Source of the DNA: Bilabrum cf. latius | Lineage: Eukaryota; Bigyra: Bicosoecida; Bigyra; Bicosoecida | Assembly (NCBI GenBank): GCA_965178125.1 | Contig: OZ237735.1 | Coordinates: 2,108,001 to 2,172,000, forward strand | Direction: 5' to 3' | DNA: 64,000 bases | Part shown: piece after piece, positions 62,301 through 64,000 of the stretch | Layout: every line of letters begins with the position of its first letter | Numbering within the stretch: position 1 is the first letter of the stretch | Translations under genes and position numbers: made by a program | The notes under the pieces: generated by a model | Seen by the model: only the letters and a program-made list of their open reading frames with translations | Database searches by the model: none | What the model was told of the DNA's origin: nothing

Positions 62301-64000
62301 GTAGCACTGACAAGAGCGCTGGATATGGTAATTCCAGCGGTCTGAACATCAAAAATGCTCACACGCACGAAGGGTGAGGGCAGGAACAGCTCGGTCTGGC
62401 CAACAAGCGCACTGCTCCAGCGGTTGTCAGTGCTCGTCGTATTGTGGAAGATAATGGCACTCTCCTCCGGCTCTGCCAGCTCGTCAGCCACTGCGGTGAC
62501 GGTGACATCCTACCATTGGTCCCAGTTGATTGCCGTGAATGTAAGGAGAGATGGCAGCGCAGTGATCTCAGCAGCCTCGGCAGTGCCTGGGGCGATGCCT
62601 ACAGACACGGTGACGGAGTTGGCGGGCTGCGTATCCAACCGGACCGAGTACGTCGCGGTGAGGGTTCCCTCAATCACGTCGACATCTGCATTTGAGATAA
62701 GGACGTGGCGCTCCTTCTAGATATCATACACGTTCACGGTCACGTTGGGGCCCGGCAGCACGGCAGCGCCGTCATACTCTCCATCGGCGCTAGACACGTC
62801 GTGGGTGATCACGACGGCCTGCTCTTCCACTTCACCCTCAATATCGTCGCTGATGGCCACCACATCCACAGTCACGGGAACGTCATAGTTCCCGGAGTTG
62901 AACGTGATGGTGCGAGGGCTCACCCCGACCTGGCCGGCGCGGGTAACGGGAAGCACGTCAAGAGTAATTGTGACCGCAGCTGCCGGCTCAGAGGCAAGGC
63001 GGACAGTGTAGGTATCGTTGTTGCCGCCCTCCGTGACCGAAAGATCTGACCTGGACAGCAGCACGGAAGCTTTGTCGTCGTCGTAGACATCAACGTTCAC
63101 CACACCTCCGGCAGGCCGCAGGACCGCGCTGTCGTACCTCGTGTCATCACCCCGCACGGTATGCACCAGGCCCACGGTCCAGGGTGACACGGCAGCATCC
63201 ATCGGGTCGTTAGAGGCCATCACGCTCACGGTCACAGTCTGGCTGCAATTCGAGTCAGAGAAGACTGTGAACCCGCCGCTAGTGCTTATCGTCGGGCTCC
63301 CCACTGGCACGCCTCCAACAGCAGACACCCAAGAGATCACGCTAGCAGCAGTCGCGGCGTCTCCACCGGGGCCTCCCGTCATGGAAGTGACGCTAGTGTG
63401 AGTCCAGTCCACAACGATCGGCGTGGCTCCGTCTTGCGGGCAGCTCGCCACGGTGATGTCGTAGGTTACCGCCGCACCGGCTTCCACCACGGCCAGCGAA
63501 ACTTCACTGAAGTCCACTGCGGCGTGCTCGTCATCAAAGACTGCAACACCTACGGTTGGCAGTGATAGTGTGCTTGCACCGTCCACGTAGAGCGGGTCCT
63601 GTGTGAGAGTGACGGAAAAGTCCAGCTGAATGGAAGTGCTGGGCGTTACCCTATCTTCATCGTCGTCCACGGCCTGCAGCTGCACCGACTGCGGGGTGGA
63701 CCAATTGCCAGGGCCGTACGTCAGAACAATCGGCAGAGCACCCCCCGCGTCAGCCGGCAATGTAACGGAGAGCAGGCTGTCTGCCAGCGGGCTAACAGAG
63801 CTGATGGTTACCTGAACGAATGAGGCTGGCTGGCTTGCGAGAGACACGTCGAACGAGGCGGAGTCGCTCCCTCCTCCACCACCCTCCACCACGTAGACGA
63901 ATGACTATGAAACCAACACTCCGCTAGCATCATCATCCAGAAGAGTAAGGTTTACGTAAGGCGATGGAGAGAAGAGCCCAGCCGTGCCAGAGAAATTTCC
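41324..64000 (-). CDS. Giant single-exon Calx-beta/GCC-repeat transmembrane protein (gene B), 5' partial
   Basis: One frame runs from the right window edge to TGA at 41324-41326: 7559 codons, broken only by TAG, with the start outside the window. In protein order: several Calx-beta-like domains of ~130 residues (64.0-60.9 kb; FTNGDWNVPQKVDIITRDDD type); many GCC2/GCC3 repeats (60.9-50.6 kb; CPPGxYC...CxxCPAG); a Ser-rich and membrane-proximal module (50.6-49.0 kb; SLLNTNENFDYGAF); one transmembrane helix (48875-48952). The cytoplasmic tail of ~2500 residues starts with a segment holding RWDDDDLILREIVERLEHH (about 48505-48560), continues with ~1300 residues of nearly uninterrupted Glu/Arg/Lys/Ala coiled coil or charged helix (46.8-43.1 kb), then a less charged C-terminal region (42.7-41.3 kb) not seen in protein A. 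It is a paralog of gene A. A role in adhesion or sensing is inferred from architecture. Confidence 0.85.
48875..48952 (-). other. Transmembrane helix of giant protein B
   Basis: The segment NWRLIIGVLAGFSLCVALTV to LALYYF is the single clear hydrophobic span. It is preceded by SNMILVGARRSDDILLEV, closely matching SLIMLGARTDQQII before the helix of protein A. UAG (Leu) is the next codon. Confidence 0.85.
56168..56440 (-). repeat. Block shared with gene A (27838-28100), part 1
   Basis: This is the gene B counterpart of 27838-28100, identical apart from a few single-base changes. The sequence between this block and the next differs from gene A. Confidence 0.85.
57095..59006 (-). repeat. Block shared with gene A (28742-30660), part 2
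   Basis: This is the gene B counterpart of 28742-30660. A diverged patch at about 58122-58295 corresponds to 29775-29960 in gene A. Right of 59006 gene B continues with further GCC repeats, whereas gene A ends at its signal peptide. Confidence 0.9.
60870..64000 (-). other. Calx-beta-like domain array in gene B
   Basis: Several related ~130-residue beta domains lie in tandem. Each shows a VVEGG/ATEGA-type start, a TVxLxSxPxxxVTV strand pair, an F..GNW..PQ.V.V motif and an acidic A.DDD..E segment, then a ...YDDE/NDNA end. This pattern fits Calx-beta repeats, which bind calcium in Na/Ca exchangers and occur in cell-surface adhesion proteins. The first domain runs off the window. Confidence 0.75.

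Noticed and set aside
14325-64000. Minus-strand fragments of 60-750 codons looking like many small genes or a decayed pseudogene array
   Set aside because: All fragments in 14325-30890 share one frame, and all in 41324-64000 share another; every break I checked is TAG, never TAA or TGA. They are two continuous genes under the altered code.
1-64000. UAG as glutamine, or as pyrrolysine
   Set aside because: Gln is the usual ciliate-type meaning, but the branching-enzyme and LRR positions require Leu. Pyrrolysine is ruled out by the eukaryotic setting and the very high UAG frequency in unrelated proteins.

Overview
This is nuclear DNA from a GC-rich protist or alga. The evidence is GT-AG spliceosomal introns, a TALE homeodomain, eukaryotic sphingolipid and starch/glycogen enzymes, and very large single-pass membrane proteins. 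The most important property of the window is its genetic code. Every real gene except the short repeat-bounded ORF is broken by in-frame TAG codons, reading resumes in the same frame each time, and the gene finally ends at TGA. At alignable positions TAG stands where leucine belongs: the branching-enzyme NRRW-L-E motif, the leucines of leucine-rich repeats, and DPYL...RYL in the branching-enzyme N-terminus. I therefore read UAG as leucine (the change found in NCBI table 16, here in a nuclear setting) and UGA as the terminator of all nine main reading frames. All coordinates below use this reading. The species cannot be named from the sequence.

Layout. Plus strand, 1-13.7 kb: the end of a TALE homeobox gene; the serine palmitoyltransferase subunit LCB1/SPTLC1 gene (three exons, resolved to the base); and two large secreted proteins of unknown function, 1753 and 1112 aa, possibly distant tandem paralogs. 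Minus strand, 14.3-37.1 kb: giant gene A (5521 aa, one uninterrupted exon); a glycogen/starch branching enzyme fused to an N-terminal CBM20 starch-binding domain (four exons); and a leucine-rich-repeat protein with an ankyrin-like C-terminus. From 37.1 to 41.3 kb lies a repeat island: three copies of a ~190-bp SINE-like repeat, a 16-copy 42-bp minisatellite inside an ORF, and a 5'-truncated non-LTR retrotransposon whose reverse transcriptase also uses UAG as sense. From 41.3 kb to the window end (minus) lies giant gene B, at least 7558 aa in one open frame and still open at the edge.

Giant proteins A and B are paralogs. Both have an ectodomain of many GCC2/GCC3 (ephrin-receptor-like) cysteine-rich repeats, a conserved membrane-proximal module, one transmembrane helix, and a multi-kilobase cytoplasmic tail with long charged coiled coils and a shared RWDDDD...LREIVERLEHHRSAI motif. 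B additionally carries Calx-beta-like domains at its N-terminal side. About 1.9 kb of their ectodomain coding DNA is almost identical, which points to recent gene conversion or segmental duplication. The domain plan suggests cell-surface adhesion or sensing linked to a filamentous intracellular region, but this is inference.
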